Made by a program: the position numbers and the translations under genes. The notes below the pieces were generated by a model. It saw only the letters and a list, made by a program, of their open reading frames with translations. It was not told the DNA's origin and ran no database searches. Positions 1 through 11,826 of a stretch of 64,000 bases of DNA are shown one piece after another. The first letter of the stretch is position 1, and the number at the start of each line of letters is the position of its first letter. This DNA comes from Lasiosphaeria ovina (lineage: Eukaryota > Ascomycota > Sordariomycetes > Sordariales > Lasiosphaeriaceae), in assembly GCA_033439765.1 (NCBI GenBank), contig JAULSN010000002.1:1674001-1738000 (forward strand), in the 5' to 3' direction.

Positions 1-3000
1 ACGCCCTAGTAATGCTTTTACGGGCCTTCTTAATATAGGCTCTTAGGGTATCGGCTATCTGTTGAGCCTATTCTCTATTGAGCCTCTCTATTCTAGGCAA
101 GTCTAGGTTTGTCAAATTAGACCGAGCCGTCCAATCGAAATATATAGGTATTAGGAATCCGAATGCCACCTCGTGAGGTTATATTCCGGTACTGTCTTAC
201 GGGATTGAACCTTATACGAAGTCCATAGCCGGTATATACCGTGACTAATCGTCCTAGTAATAATTAACAAATATCCTAAGGCGCTGGTCTATCCATTAGT
301 ATAGGTTTTCGACCTATCCTACTATTTATTTATATCCTAACGATGAGAGCTTCTACCGAATGCCCATAATCTTCGCTAGTTCGTCCGTAAAGTCCGACGT
401 AAACTGCGGTCCTCTATCGCTAATAATCTCATCTAGTAAGCCCAGAATTCGGTAAGGGCCTTTATAATATATACGAGCTGCTTCCTTACTCGTGACTATT
501 TTATCGTACGGTATATACTACGATAGCTTGCTCAACCGGTCGATGATCGTAAATAAGTTATCGTGACCGTACTTATCCTTTAGCATCTCTTTGAAGTCTA
601 TTACTAAAGAGCTCCAAATTCTTAGGGGGGGCGGAATAGGGTGGAGTAAACTAGGGGTCTTATCGTAAGGCGCCTTAGCTAACTTGCATTTGTAGTTGGC
701 GACGAATCTATCGATATCGGCTCCTATACCGGCCCACTAGTATAGGTCCTTAACGAGCCTCCTGGTTTTATTCCAGCCGGGGTAAGCTATAGGGAGTCTG
801 GAGTAGATATTATCGATAATCCTAGTCCTTAAATTATCGTAATCGGGAACGACTAGGCTCCCCTCTCTCAATAACAAGCCGTTTGTTATTATAGATAGCT
901 TCGTTTCTTCCTCCAAACGAGCCCTTTCGCGGTAGACTACTAGCGAGTCGCTTATTCGGTTCGCCTAAATCAACTAGTCTACTAGCTCGTATCCCGAAAT
1001 CTCTAGCGGTTTATCCAATACGGCTATAACCGATAAGGTCACGGGCGTATCTTCTTCCTCGTCTCCGAGTTCGACGTATTCGTCGTCTTCTACTATACGT
1101 ACTAGCGAGAGTAAGGGGGCCACTTCGTTAATAAAGTCTATATAGTCGAGGGCTATAACGAAGCTCCCGTTAGGTTACTCCTAGAATATCTACACTATTC
1201 GGTGGGCCATTTGTTATTCCTTCTAGGTCTTGAGCTCGTAAGAGCGTCGTATAAGGGCGTCTACCGCGGCGTTTAAGGCTCCCGGCCTATATTCAATACG
1301 GAAGTTAAATCCCGAAAGCTCCTTAGCCTATCCGGCCTACCTAATATTAAGAAGCTTCTTTATTACGAAGTATTTCAACGTATCGTTATCGGAAAATACG
1401 ATAAAGGGCTCCTGGTATTAGAGACCGACTAGCTCGCTTCGCTAGTATTATAGTGCTCGAACTATCGCTAGTAATTCCTTATCGTAAATAAAGTAGTTGA
1501 GCTCTACTCCCTTTATCATCTCTAAGAAGAAGGCTACCGGGTGCTAGTCGTTATCGTGCTTCTGGCTCAGTACTCCCATAACGACTCCTCCTAATATATC
1601 TATTTCAATACGTATCTCCCGACTATATTCGAAGTACTTTAGGACTAGTACTAATAGTAAGCGCTCTTTAAGGGTGTCGAAAGCGATCTAGCAGTCGTCT
1701 ATCTATCTAAATGCTTCTCCCTTCTTAGCTAGGGCTATAAGCGGTTTCGCTATCGCGTTATAGCCTCTTACGAATCGTCGGTAAAAGTTGTAGAACCCTA
1801 GAAAGGACTATAAACCTTTGAGCGTATCTGGCTCCGGCCAGTCCCGTACGATATCTATTTTACTTAGGTCTACGGCCACGCCGTCGACACCTATAATGAA
1901 TCCCAAGTACTTGGTTTCCTTAACGTGGAATTCGTATTTATCGATGTCCGCCTATAAGCCCGCTTCTCTCAAACGCTCGAGAATCTTTTGGATATATTCA
2001 ATATGCTCTTCCTCTAATTCGGAATAGATAAGGATATCATCTAGGTAGGCGCTATAGAAGTTATCCAAGTAACCTAATAGGCAGTTATTAATAAACCTCT
2101 AGAAGGTGGCGGGCCCGTTAGTGAGTCCGAAAGGCATCACCTTATAGCTATATATTCCGTACCTCGTTCGGAATGTTATTAGGGGTTCGTCTTCGGGGTG
2201 GATACGGATACGGTGGAATGCCTGCCGTATATCTATCTTAGTAAAGATCTTCGCTTTACCTAAGCGATTCAGGGTCTCGTCGATTAATAGTAGTAGTATT
2301 CTATCCTTTACGGTCGACGCGTTCAGCTTCCTATAGTCTACGTAGAAGCGTAGCCCGCCGTTCTATTTCCTAGTAAATAGGATGGGTACTACCCATAGCG
2401 TACTACTAGTCTATATGAACCCCTTCTTGAGGGCCCCTATAATATATTCCTTATACGCTTCTAGCTCCTCTAGTAATATCTTATATAGCGGGCTATAACC
2501 TAGGTCTTCGGGTTCCTTACTAGGTATTAGGCGGATCCTATGATTAATAGGTCCGCGTTATGGAGCTAAAATATCTAATTACACTTTACTAAAGACGTCT
2601 AAAAAGTCGTAGTAGGGCGAGGGGAGCTTATTAAGTACTCGCTCCCGAAGCTTATCGTCGTCTTGGTCTAAACCGTTAGACCCGTCGGTTGTCTCTCTAA
2701 GTTCCCTAATACGCTTATCGAGCTCGTAAAGCGTTATAATATATATCTATTCTCCTTTGGAGGATAACTTAAAAGCGGTCTCGTTTAGTATAGATATCTC
2801 GATAGGCCTCTCCTTATACTAACTAATACCATCTCGTTATATTCGGTAAGGACCTTGTACGTCCCGTTCGGGGAAAGGATCCTTCTTCTTAGGCGGCGGT
2901 GAGGGTACTTTCTTAGGGGGGGCGGAATATAGAAGACGCTCTATACGGTTAACGTCTCGATCGATATAGTTACCGTTTAGTAGACGAGCCGGTCTCTGAA

Positions 3001-3640
3001 GTAGCATAGGCCGGAACTACGGTATCGCTATGACTGGTACCGGTTCTGGCTCCCGGGGATTATATATAGTGAACTCGGCTTTCTCCTATCGCTCAAGCTT
3101 ATCGATACGGGCGCGTACCATCTTCCCGTTATAGCGTCGCTTATCTTCTTTCTCTATAGCGACCTCTCGTCGTTTCGTATCTTCCTAGTATATAGGGTCT
3201 GGCTTCCCTGACTCTGACTCGTCCATAGGTATATTAGTCTACTAGCTAGGGTCTAGTTCCTAATCTTCTAGAAAGAGTAACCGTCTTCGGCGGACGTCGG
3301 GGATAATGTCGTAGTAGTATATCCACTTCCTACCGATTATTATATTATAAATATAGTTATTAAGGACGATTAGATATCTATCCCTTATAGTTCGGTTTTG
3401 TATAACGATATTAACTCCTAATAACTCTCTAATAGACTATTATAATCCATTATCGTACCCGCCTACCAACCTAGGTTCAGGGTCGAAGACTAGTAAGACC
3501 TGAAGCAGGTCCTTTATCCTTTACGTAAACTTACGGCTTACGAATATCTCTCTATTCGCTCCCGTATTAACTAGCATATCTTTTATAGTTAAAGAGAGTC
3601 TATTATTTACTATCTTATAGCTAATAAGGAATATAGGGCC
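1..3640 (-). pseudogene. Element D pol pseudogene (protease-RT-RNase H-integrase)
   Basis: Degenerate polyprotein read on the minus strand. The integrase core (D...D...E region, about 100-700) reads almost continuously apart from stops replacing Gln/Trp. RNase H lies near 1300-1750 and RT near 1850-2600. The protease active site reads NTG instead of DTG, a G-to-A type change. The region between protease and RT (2650-3450) is low-complexity linker with no motif I recognise. The integrase C-terminus and any chromodomain lie left of the window. Confidence 0.85.
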
Positions 3641-3649
3641 GCCCAAGTA

Positions 3650-5440
3650 TTTGGCTAGTAGGCTAATGCCCTATTCGTTCCTATCTATCTTTCTAACCGT
3701 ATATACTAATACTTCCCCTAGGAGGGAGTCCAATTGCCCCAGGGTACTTAGTTTTCCGATGAGTTATTAGTACCTAACGACGTCTTAGTATCGTCCTCCT
3801 TAGCTACGTAACGCTCGATAACTAATTAGAGTCGAGCTTCCTTCGTCGGGCCCGATATAGTCTTCTAGGGATAGTCGCGAGTCGTATAACCCTACTCCCG
3901 GTAGATAAAGCAACGCTTCTCGGCGTACAGCTTCTTAATCTCTTCGGCGCTAGGCTTCTTATAACCAGCGGGGAGGTTAGCGCTCGGGGTTACCGAGCGG
4001 TTGGCTGGGCGACGAGGGTTATTGTTCTTGCCCTATTATCCTCCTAAGTTATTCCTACCCTTATCGTCCTTCTTGGCTGCCTGGCGAGCTCTCTAGGCTA
4101 GCTTTATATTTAAGGCGTACTCAGAACCCAGCTTGGCGTATATCTCGAAGTCCACCTTATCGTTAATATAATCCCGGATCAACTTATCCTGGAACGTAGG
4201 GGTAAGGCGACGCTTAAACTCGGTCTTCCACTCGGAGCGATCGCGGCGATACTCGCTAACAAGCCGAACGAACTCGTTACGGAACTCGTCATAATCCTAT
4301 CCTGGCTTTATCTATAGCTTATTAAACTCCTAATTGGCTTCTTCTACGCGATTGATATTACGGAACTCGTTCTTAAGCCAGGCCAATAGCTCGCTTAAGG
4401 TCTTAATCTAGTTGGGATAGGTCTCTTCTAGGTAGGGCTCTAGCTAGTATAAGGCCTTACCAGCTAAGCGAAGTTTAATATAAGACTATCTAGCCCGGTC
4501 GTTATCGAAGTAATCGGCGTTAATATCTAACTTATTAATAATCTAACGGATCTAAGTATTGAATATAATCGTATCCTTCTCCTTATTATTATAGAAGAGG
4601 GGAGGGTCTACCGTCTTAGCGCTTCGTCGCGTCGAGCTCTCGTTCGTAGCGGGTATAGAGCCACGGATTAAGCCGTTAATAACGTTATTGGTAATAGTAC
4701 GACTCAGCTCGTCAATCTTATCCTATATACGCTAAATAACGATATCTTTCTCGCTAAGGGCTTCCGTCATCTCGACGATAAGTCTATTATTATTTCTACT
4801 AGCGCTAGCTAGGTCTATAACCGGGGTTATAGTAGTAACCGATCGCGTAGTCTAGGTAAGAATACGGGTAGCCCAAGTCTTAATATTATTAATAATGACT
4901 AACTGGTATCGGGTAATACTATATAACTATAATATCTACTCGTATAAAGTATAAACCATAAGCGTACGGAGCTTGAACTCCTGAAAGTATTTATCTAGGT
5001 GCTCGGTCGAGATGTGCTCGAAATCCTTGAGATCTATAGGTCCTTCGAAGGTAATATCGTTACTCAGCTATATATAGAAGGGCATTGTCGGGCTGGTCTT
5101 ATTTCGCTTGACGAATAAAGCGGCCAAGTCGGACAACTTCTCTTGAAGGTCATTATCGACGTCGTCGATGGAAGCGGTAAACTTGACGCTATTAATCTCG
5201 GCTGCGATGCGCGTCGTGAAGTCGCGGGTGTCGATACGGTCGGGGTTATTACGGCCCTCGGTTATAGATACTACGCCGGACGGCGCCTTCGTAGTACTTA
5301 TAACTATCTCGACTTCCTTTATAATGAGTGCCAACGTCGTCTCGCTCTTCTTACGAGGGTGAATCTTCATAAAGCCATCACGATCGAAGTTGACTTCCTC
5401 AATTACGGCCTACAGGGCTGCCTGCATGGCCTCGTCGTTA
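3650..5440 (-). pseudogene. Element D gag pseudogene with mutated CCHC zinc knuckle
   Basis: Capsid-like region on the minus strand. The longest open stretch is 5068-5370 (100 codons, beginning MKIHPRKK), probably near the gag N-terminus. The nucleic-acid-binding knuckle near 3868-3912 reads CFIYRE.GYTTRDYP. The family pattern is C-x2-C-x4-H-x4-C, so the second Cys, the His and the last Cys have all become Tyr (TGC or CAC to TAC), as RIP predicts. The start codon is not certain. Confidence 0.75.
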
Positions 5441-5605
5441 ATGGTAGGTATCTTGCCGTCCACTATCTCTGCCCTGTTACCCCGCTTGGAGTGATGTGGT
5501 CTTTCCTGGTCGGCGGTCGCGCACTCGTAGCGATCGCGGGTTTTTTCTGGTGGGATATTCTTTTCAATTGCCTTCCTAGGCGAGTAAAGAGATTGAGCTT
5601 TAGAT

Positions 5606-5905
5606 TATTACCGTATAGTCAACCGAATAAGGTAGGGCTGTATATAGTCGCTATATTCGTAGAATCTAAAGCTAAAGAAGGAAAAAGGAAAAGAAGAATC
5701 TAATGCCCGGGCGCGGCGAGGAAGTAAGGTAGGTATAGGTCACGTGATGAGGGCTCAGCACTGACCACACCGTAAATCCTACGCGGCCTCAGGGCGTGCG
5801 AGTTGCATGCCAAGGCGCTAGCCTAATGCCAAGGCGCTAGCCTAATACCAAGGCGCTAGGCTCAATCCAGTCCTTCTAGCCACTTGTCTGACACATGCCG
5901 TGATA
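5606..5905 (-). repeat. Element D 5' LTR
   Basis: About 300 bp. Read on the minus strand it begins TATCACGGCATG (RIP form of TGTCACGG) at 5905 and ends at about 5606, just before a leader that also shows the GCCTAGGAAGGC block seen after the 5' LTR of element C. The right boundary is firm because sequence matching element B resumes at 5906. The left boundary is inferred from spacing to the leader and is less certain, since no second LTR copy is in the window. Confidence 0.65.
5808..5864. repeat. 19-bp tandem repeat, three copies, in LTR D
   Basis: Three head-to-tail copies of a unit beginning TGCCAAGGCGCTAGCC, starting at 5808, 5827 and 5846. The third copy has drifted (TACCAAGG..., ending GGCTCA). 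It lies in the U3/promoter half of LTR D, where short tandem repeats often act as enhancer units in retroelements; that role is inferred. Confidence 0.9.
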
Positions 5906-7329
5906 ATAAACCTCTTTTATAAGTAATATCCGGAGGTTATCCTTTCCTAAGACTACTAGTTTTCTATCGCGCGTAAGGAGTCTTAATTCGGATAGGGCGA
6001 ACTTAGTATCTCCCTATTACGCTCTCTCTCGCTATACGCTTATCTCCGGATCCTTACGATTAGCGGTAATAATCTTATCGATAACCTCGATACCTAAAGG
6101 TTAAGTTAGCGGTTCGTCGTTCTCTAAGAGGGAGATCTTTAGGGCTAGCGTACTAGTCTACTCTAGGGAGGGGAGTTTATCTCCTTTATCCTAGACTAGT
6201 ATACTAATTTATCCCTCTAGTAGCTTAAAGATCCGTATATAACGTTCCGCTTTATACTTCGCTTTAATAGTAACTAGATCTTCTATTTTACGGGAGAGCG
6301 CGTCCGCTATAATATTCTCCTTCCCTAGTCGATACGTGAACTAGACGTTATATCGTAATAAATTATCCTACTAGTTCGCTTATTACTAACCTAGTAGTCT
6401 CTTCTCCGAGTAGAACTTAAGAGCCTTATAGTCGGTAACGGTAAGGAATGGTTTCTATAACCCTTATAGTATAGTACGCTAGGTTTCCAGACCTCTAATA
6501 ATAGCGAGGAGCTCTTTATCTTATATCGGGTAATTATACTCGGCTCCTTATAGGGTTTCCGAATAATAGGCTACTAGGTACTATTCGCTATCCTCCCCTA
6601 TCTACGTAAGTACTCCTATAACTATGCCGTTCGAGGAGTCCGTTTCTATACGGGTTTCTATATAGAAGTCGAAGTATCCGAGTAGTAGGGCGGTAAGTAG
6701 GGAGTATTTAAGCTCCTTAAATACCTCCTAATAATAGGGTAACTATACGAATGGTTGGTCTTTCCTCGTAAGGTCCGTTATAGGGCGGGCTATCCGGCTA
6801 TAATCTTTAATAAACCGGCGGAAATAGTTATAGAACCCGAGGAAAGACTAGATCCCTTTTACGGTCGTAGGCCTTTCTTAGTTTCTAACTACGGAGGTCT
6901 TTTCTAGGTCTACGCGTATACCGTCTTTTCCGATAATAAAGCCTAAGTAGCGAGTCTCGGTAACGTAGAACTCGTATTTCTTAATATCGGCCTAGAGGCC
7001 GTACTCTCTTAACTTAGCGAGGACCTTTTTAATATACTCCTTATATTCCTCTAGGGAGTTAGAAAAGATAAGAATATTATCGATATAGGTACTATAGAAT
7101 ATATCGAGGTATTCTACTAATACTTCGTTAATAAATCGCTAGAAAGTAGCGGGTCTATTAGTTAACCCGAAGGGTAGGACTCGGTACTAGTAGGACCCGT
7201 ACCTTATCCTAAACGCGGTTAATTCGATATTATCGTCGTAGATTCTTAGCCTATAAAAGGCTTGCCGGATATCGATTTTAGTAAAGATCTTCTTACTAGC
7301 GATTAGCGCGAGGGTCTCGTTAATAAGGG

Positions 7330-8107
7330 TGTTGAAGAGGTTATATCGATAGAGCATTAATTAGTTTTCAAGCAGTTGGAAGAGTGGTAGTTATGGAAAG
7401 GTTTTAACGGAAGGTAAGGTTTGGAGCTTCCGTGAGATAGATTCGAAGGCGGTGAAGGATGGCAGAATGGATGATAATGAAGAGCAGAAAAAGTGGAGCA
7501 GAATGGTATTTAGATTGTTGTGATTGGTCGAAGACTGATTGAGATGTTGTTTTTCTAAATACAAAGGTGGGAAAATGGTCCCCTTATTATACCAGCTTGT
7601 GTGGACTCGGTTGAACGGAACTCGGCTCTGTTCAACACTTCGAACAACGGTCTGAAGCCAACAGAGGATCGTTGGCCAAGGTCGTAGCCGGCCCGGCAGG
7701 GCCTGCGGCTAGTTGGCCCGGGCCTGTTGCAGGTGGCCGGCAGGTGGCCCGGTCCGCGGCCAGGTGGCCCTGTGAGCGGCCTGGCTGTTGGAACCGGTTG
7801 CCTGAAGGTCGCCTACTGCCCTGGCCGTGCGGGGCCAACACCTGTGGCAGTTGGATCGATTCCAAAGACCGTATACGCGGGGCATTGAGTGGTTGTGGTT
7901 GCATTACGTTGTGTAAGGTGTAGGTCGTTGTGTATGTAAGCTTTGCAGCTTACATAAGATTGCTTATGTAAGAGACCCACAATTATTTATAGTTGTATTA
8001 TTACGTAAGCAGTATAAATATATTTATTATATATTTTTACCTCTTATAGTTCTTTTTATATCGTTTATTTTATATAAGGTAAAAAATATATATATTAAAA
8101 ACCAACA
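7330..8107. repeat. Solo LTR 1 (778 bp) with AAGGG target duplication
   Basis: Bounded by TGTTGAAGAGG and ...AACCAACA (TGTTG/CAACA inverted termini), with a 5-bp duplication AAGGG at 7325-7329 and 8108-8112. The uninterrupted site is seen in element B at about 16344-16355, where ATAAGGGGGATCGGG reads straight through; this fixes both ends. There is no internal coding region, so it is a recombination-derived solo LTR. Composition differs sharply from its host: CA and TG are common and 7660-7900 is GC-rich. The short ORFs inside it are not genes. Orientation is unknown. Confidence 0.93.
7933..7973. other. Overlapping alternative hairpins in solo LTR 1
   Basis: A perfect 10-bp stem TATGTAAGCT (7933-7942), loop TTGC, AGCTTACATA (7947-7956). 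The right arm overlaps CTTACATAAG, which can instead pair with CTTATGTAAG about four bases downstream. The two stems exclude each other. Placement in an LTR suggests an RNA element around initiation or polyadenylation, but that is inference. Confidence 0.75.
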
Positions 8108-9699
8108 AAGGGGGATCGGGTACCGATCCTTCTAGGTAATTGAGTTTAGTCGTCGGTAGTCGATATAAAAACGGAGTCCTCCTCCAGGCTTAGCTACTAT
8201 TAGTACTAGGGCTACCTAGGGGGCTGAGCTAGGCTCGATAAATCCCTTTTATAGGTACTCCGTAATATATATATAATAAGCCTCTAGTTCCTCTAGAGAT
8301 ATCTTATAGAGAGGGCTATAGATAAGGTCTTTCTCTAGGGTCTTACCTTCTAATAGCTCGATACGGTAATTAGCCTTTCCTAGGCGGTAGGGTACGCGAA
8401 TATCCGATTCGGCCTTACTAAAGACGTCTAAGAAATTATAGTACGCTATAGGGATAGTCTAGATAATTTTCTTAACTAGATCTATATCGTCTTTTAGTAA
8501 CTACTATTCCTAGCGGTCCTAGATATACCGGTCTAGCTCATATAACGATATAATATAAATAGAGTCCTACGCCTTATAGGCCGTCTTAAGGAACGATATA
8601 GCTCTAACTATACGTAGGTTAGGTATACGCTCTTTATACTAGCTAATAGCGTCTCGCTTTATCTTATATCGCCCGCGAATATCCGTTTCCGGGTATAAGG
8701 AAGTAATCGTTACCTTCAGTTAACTTGGTTCCGGTAGGCTTAGTTATCCTTCCTCGTTATCGCTACTACTACCGTTATGGAGTTCCCGCTCTATATAATT
8801 TAGCTCGTATTACTAGAAGTTACTAGACGACGACCTCCAGGGTTATTAGTTAAGGAAGCGAACTTTCTTTAGACGGGGAGTAGTAGGGGTGGGTATAGGA
8901 GAAGTGGTAGGTTCTAGTTTAATAGCTTATTACTCTAGGATCTTAATTCGATTATGGATATTACGTCTATCCTAACGTCGTTTATCCTTAGCGTCTATAG
9001 CTTATTACCTCCGTACTATATCCTCCTAATAGCTCTTGCTCTTAAGAAGCTTAGTCTTCCCGACCGGGATATCTATCTAGTACCGCGGGTCGACGTTCTA
9101 GTTAGGGGGGAATAGTAGGCGCTACTTTATATAGTCCGCTTATACGTCGTAGTACGCGAACTAGTTCTTACTAATAAGGATATTATACCTTATCTCGAGT
9201 ACGATTATTTATTTATTATAAATAGTTCGCCCTTATATACGGAGGTACCCTCGTACTAGCCTATTAATATCCTATATAGGCTTACCTCGATAGTCGGAAA
9301 CTCCTCTCTTATAAAAGTTATCTAGTTAATCGGACTATAAGTACTTTACTATTCGTTTAGCGAATCTAGGGCTTATAAATATATAACTATCTACTCCCGT
9401 ATCTATTAATATATTAGAAGTAGAAAGAGAAAATCTATTATTAGCTATATTATAGTTATAGAGGAAGGAACCTCTACCGATAAGGGGGCTAATATCGAAG
9501 GAACTATTACTTAATTATTCTAACGAAATACCTTATCTTAGTATACTTAATCTTATCTTCTTCTTCGTCGATCTTAGGGATATATTCCCTAGGAGGGAGT
9601 CCTTATTTCCTAGGGCGCCTAGTTTATTAACTCGATATCGGTATCGTTATTATCGCTTATCGACGAAGACTAGCTATTATCTTCCTCCGAGTCCGAATT

Positions 9700-11330
9700 A
9701 AATTACTATATAATAGCTCGGATTTTAGCTTCCTATTAGCGACGAGCTTACTCCTTAAGCGGGTAATTATTCTAGACGTGGCCTTTCTCGCGGTATACGA
9801 AGTAACGACCTTCCTTAGTAAGCTATATAGCTTCGGTCTTATTAGGACGTAGGGGAAGCGATAGGGAGTTACCCGAGGCTACTAGCTTCGGGTTCCTAAT
9901 AGGGGTATTAGGGCGGTAACTACCGCTACGGCGAGGCTTGTCTTTCTTTACGGTAGGAACTAGGTCCTTCTACTTAGCCTCTTTTCGCTAACGTACGTTA
10001 GTGAAGTTTCGGGTAATACTTTATCCGTACTTAGCGACGTTCTCGAAAGTGGCGTCCGGGGCTAAGAATATAGGTATTATAGCGGTAATATAGCTAGGGT
10101 AAATCTTACGGCGGAACTTTATAATCCATTCCGACTTCGGTTTATGGACCTTACCTACTAAACGAATAAACTTATTCTTGAACTTAATATAGTCGTTACC
10201 GACGTTTTCTATAGCTAACTTATTATAATTATCCTAAGTAGTCTTAAGGCGATTCGGGTTATACTATTCGGACTAGATAAGATCGAGTAAGGCGTTACTA
10301 ATAGTAATTAGTTTAGGGTAGTTATTCGATATATAGGGATTAATCGTATCCAAGGCTACGCCTATTAAATAGTTCTTAATATACGCTATATATACGCGGT
10401 CGGTAGTAAAGTAGTTAGCGTTACCTTCTAACTTATTTATTAAGTATCGATAGAAGATTTCGAATTCTACCCTATCTATATCGGGGTCGGCGTTCTAGGG
10501 CTTTGGGCTATTAATCTTCGCGGAACGGATAGCTCGCTAGGTCGAGGTCTCTAATAGGGCCGGTATAGTACGGGGTAGGCGGCTACGGTTCCTAATAGTA
10601 TTCTAGGTACTAATATTAATATTAATCGTAGTCGAGGGGTCGGGAATAGAAGTAACCGACGGAGTCGGGTTCGGAGTATTTAGGTTCTTAAGCTTACGAT
10701 TCTCGACGGCTTACTCGGCGATCGTCTATTAGAGGTCGAACGTATCGGCGACCTTATCTTATAATTCTTACTCCAAGCTAGCGATACGGGCTTAGGTATC
10801 GCTAAGAGCGACGTTAGGGTTCTTTAGTACCTCTTCAATATTCTGGGTAAATACTTTAGTCTATTAGAAAAGAAGTTCCTAGTTAGTATCTAGTCGGCTA
10901 GCGGTAGTTAGTAATTCGGCGCTCTAGGCTTGAAAAGCGGCCATAACGATAGCTCGGAACTTGAATTCTTAATATATAGCGTCTTTATTATCTTTCACTA
11001 TATGGGCGAAGTCGTCTCGTAAGTAGAGTCTATTAAAAGCGGGCCAAGTATCGATACCTTTATTAGTTATCGGGCGGAAATAGAAAGCTACTCCTATAGT
11101 CGCTCGGCGACCGTAATACTCGGCGATCTTACCTATACGAAGTACGGCATTAGTACGCTATTAGTCGGTCGTTATCTCGAAGCGTTCCCTAGGTATTTCG
11201 GCTATAATAACTCGCTTATAGAACTCGAGCTAGGTCTCGTTTTCCTCGATAGTAGTACGCGGGTTAGTAATATTAAGGGATAGGCGCGATGCTCCGCGTA
11301 CTACTCCCATTCGTATTAGATTAGGGTGCT
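9700..11330 (-). pseudogene. Element A gag pseudogene
   Basis: Degenerate capsid/nucleocapsid region, closely parallel to 25450-27060 in element B. The knuckle near 9758-9805 reads YFVYREKGHV, i.e. first and second Cys changed to Tyr but His kept, whereas the B copy has GYI at that point. Stops are scattered throughout. The start is probably near 11310 on the minus strand, but no intact ATG-led frame remains. Confidence 0.75.
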
Positions 11331-11573
11331 ACGTTATGATCTTATCTTACGGCGGTATTATAACGTCCAACGCTATAGGGTTATAGTCAACTTCAGTTCT
11401 AGCCTTCTATATAGTAGTAGTGGCTTCTTCGGGGGATCTCGGTATCGTAACGGAGATACTTCAAGTCTTCGGTCGGGGTTCGTTAGGTCAATCTTATTAG
11501 TCGGTTTCTTCTTCTTTAGGTCGGTAGGATATTAGAAAGCCTTCCTAGGCGGTAGATATTAACCTTAGAATAA

Positions 11574-11826
11574 TATAATAGCGGTCAATAGTAACTAGGA
11601 AAAGGATCGCTAATATAGCTATACTATAGTCTAAGGATTCTAAGGTGAAGAAGAAAGGAAGAAAATCTATAAAGGTGCGATTGTGGTCGCGGGGTAAGTA
11701 TGGGCTAGGGCTCAGGGAGCACGGACCTCTGGGGCTTGCGGGAGGTCACGTACGACTAATCCTAATCGGGGCTAGTAATGAGCTTAAATCCGTGGTGGGG
11801 CCTTGGCGCTGGTGCCGACCGTGATA
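11574..11826 (-). repeat. Element A 5' LTR (253 bp)
   Basis: Runs from TATAATAGCGG to CCGACCGTGATA. It matches the two LTRs of element B base for base in length (253 bp); the differences I see are transitions. Ancestral termini appear to be TGTGACA...TGACA, i.e. TGTCACGG at the 5' end on the minus strand. Copia sequence of element F resumes at 11827. Confidence 0.93.

Larger units (their letters stand above)
1..5905 (-). mobile_element. Gypsy element D (Ty3/gypsy LTR retrotransposon, RIP-damaged, partial)
   Basis: Minus-strand Ty3/gypsy element cut by the left window edge. Reading right to left: 5' LTR (5606-5905), leader, gag, CCHC knuckle, protease, reverse transcriptase, RNase H, integrase. 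Visible motifs are LVNTGANR (protease, Asp to Asn) near 3555-3585, [13 protein letters not shown] (RT) near 2322-2362, YLDDIL (RT catalytic) near 2031-2061 and ISDRGPQFTSDFT (integrase) near 380-430. All frames are broken by TAG/TAA, so it cannot move itself. It sits inside element A: at 5906 the sequence changes abruptly to one matching the integrase/RNase H region of element B at about 14925. Its left end and 3' LTR lie outside the window. Confidence 0.9.
5906..11826 (-). mobile_element. Gypsy element A (chromovirus family A/B, RIP-damaged, partial)
   Basis: Minus-strand Ty3/gypsy copy of the same family as element B. Order from the right: 5' LTR (11574-11826), gag (about 9700-11330), knuckle YFVYREKGHV..NNYP near 9758-9805, protease LIDTGVDSY near 9383-9415, RT and RNase H (5906-8900, interrupted by a solo LTR). 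It is truncated on the left by element D at 5905/5906, and the rest of A (integrase, 3' LTR) must lie beyond D, outside the window. On the right it abuts copia element F inside its RT, just after the KLTPANP residues. Frames are broken by many TAG/TAA codons. Confidence 0.9.

Noticed and set aside
5143..5703. 186-codon plus-strand open frame in element D
   Set aside because: Antisense to the gag start, leader and LTR of D; no domain, and the minus-strand frame carries the gag features.
7632..7923. Overlapping open frames on both strands in the GC-rich part of solo LTR 1
   Set aside because: The sequence is a bounded LTR; frames come from Gly/Ala/Pro-rich low-complexity composition.
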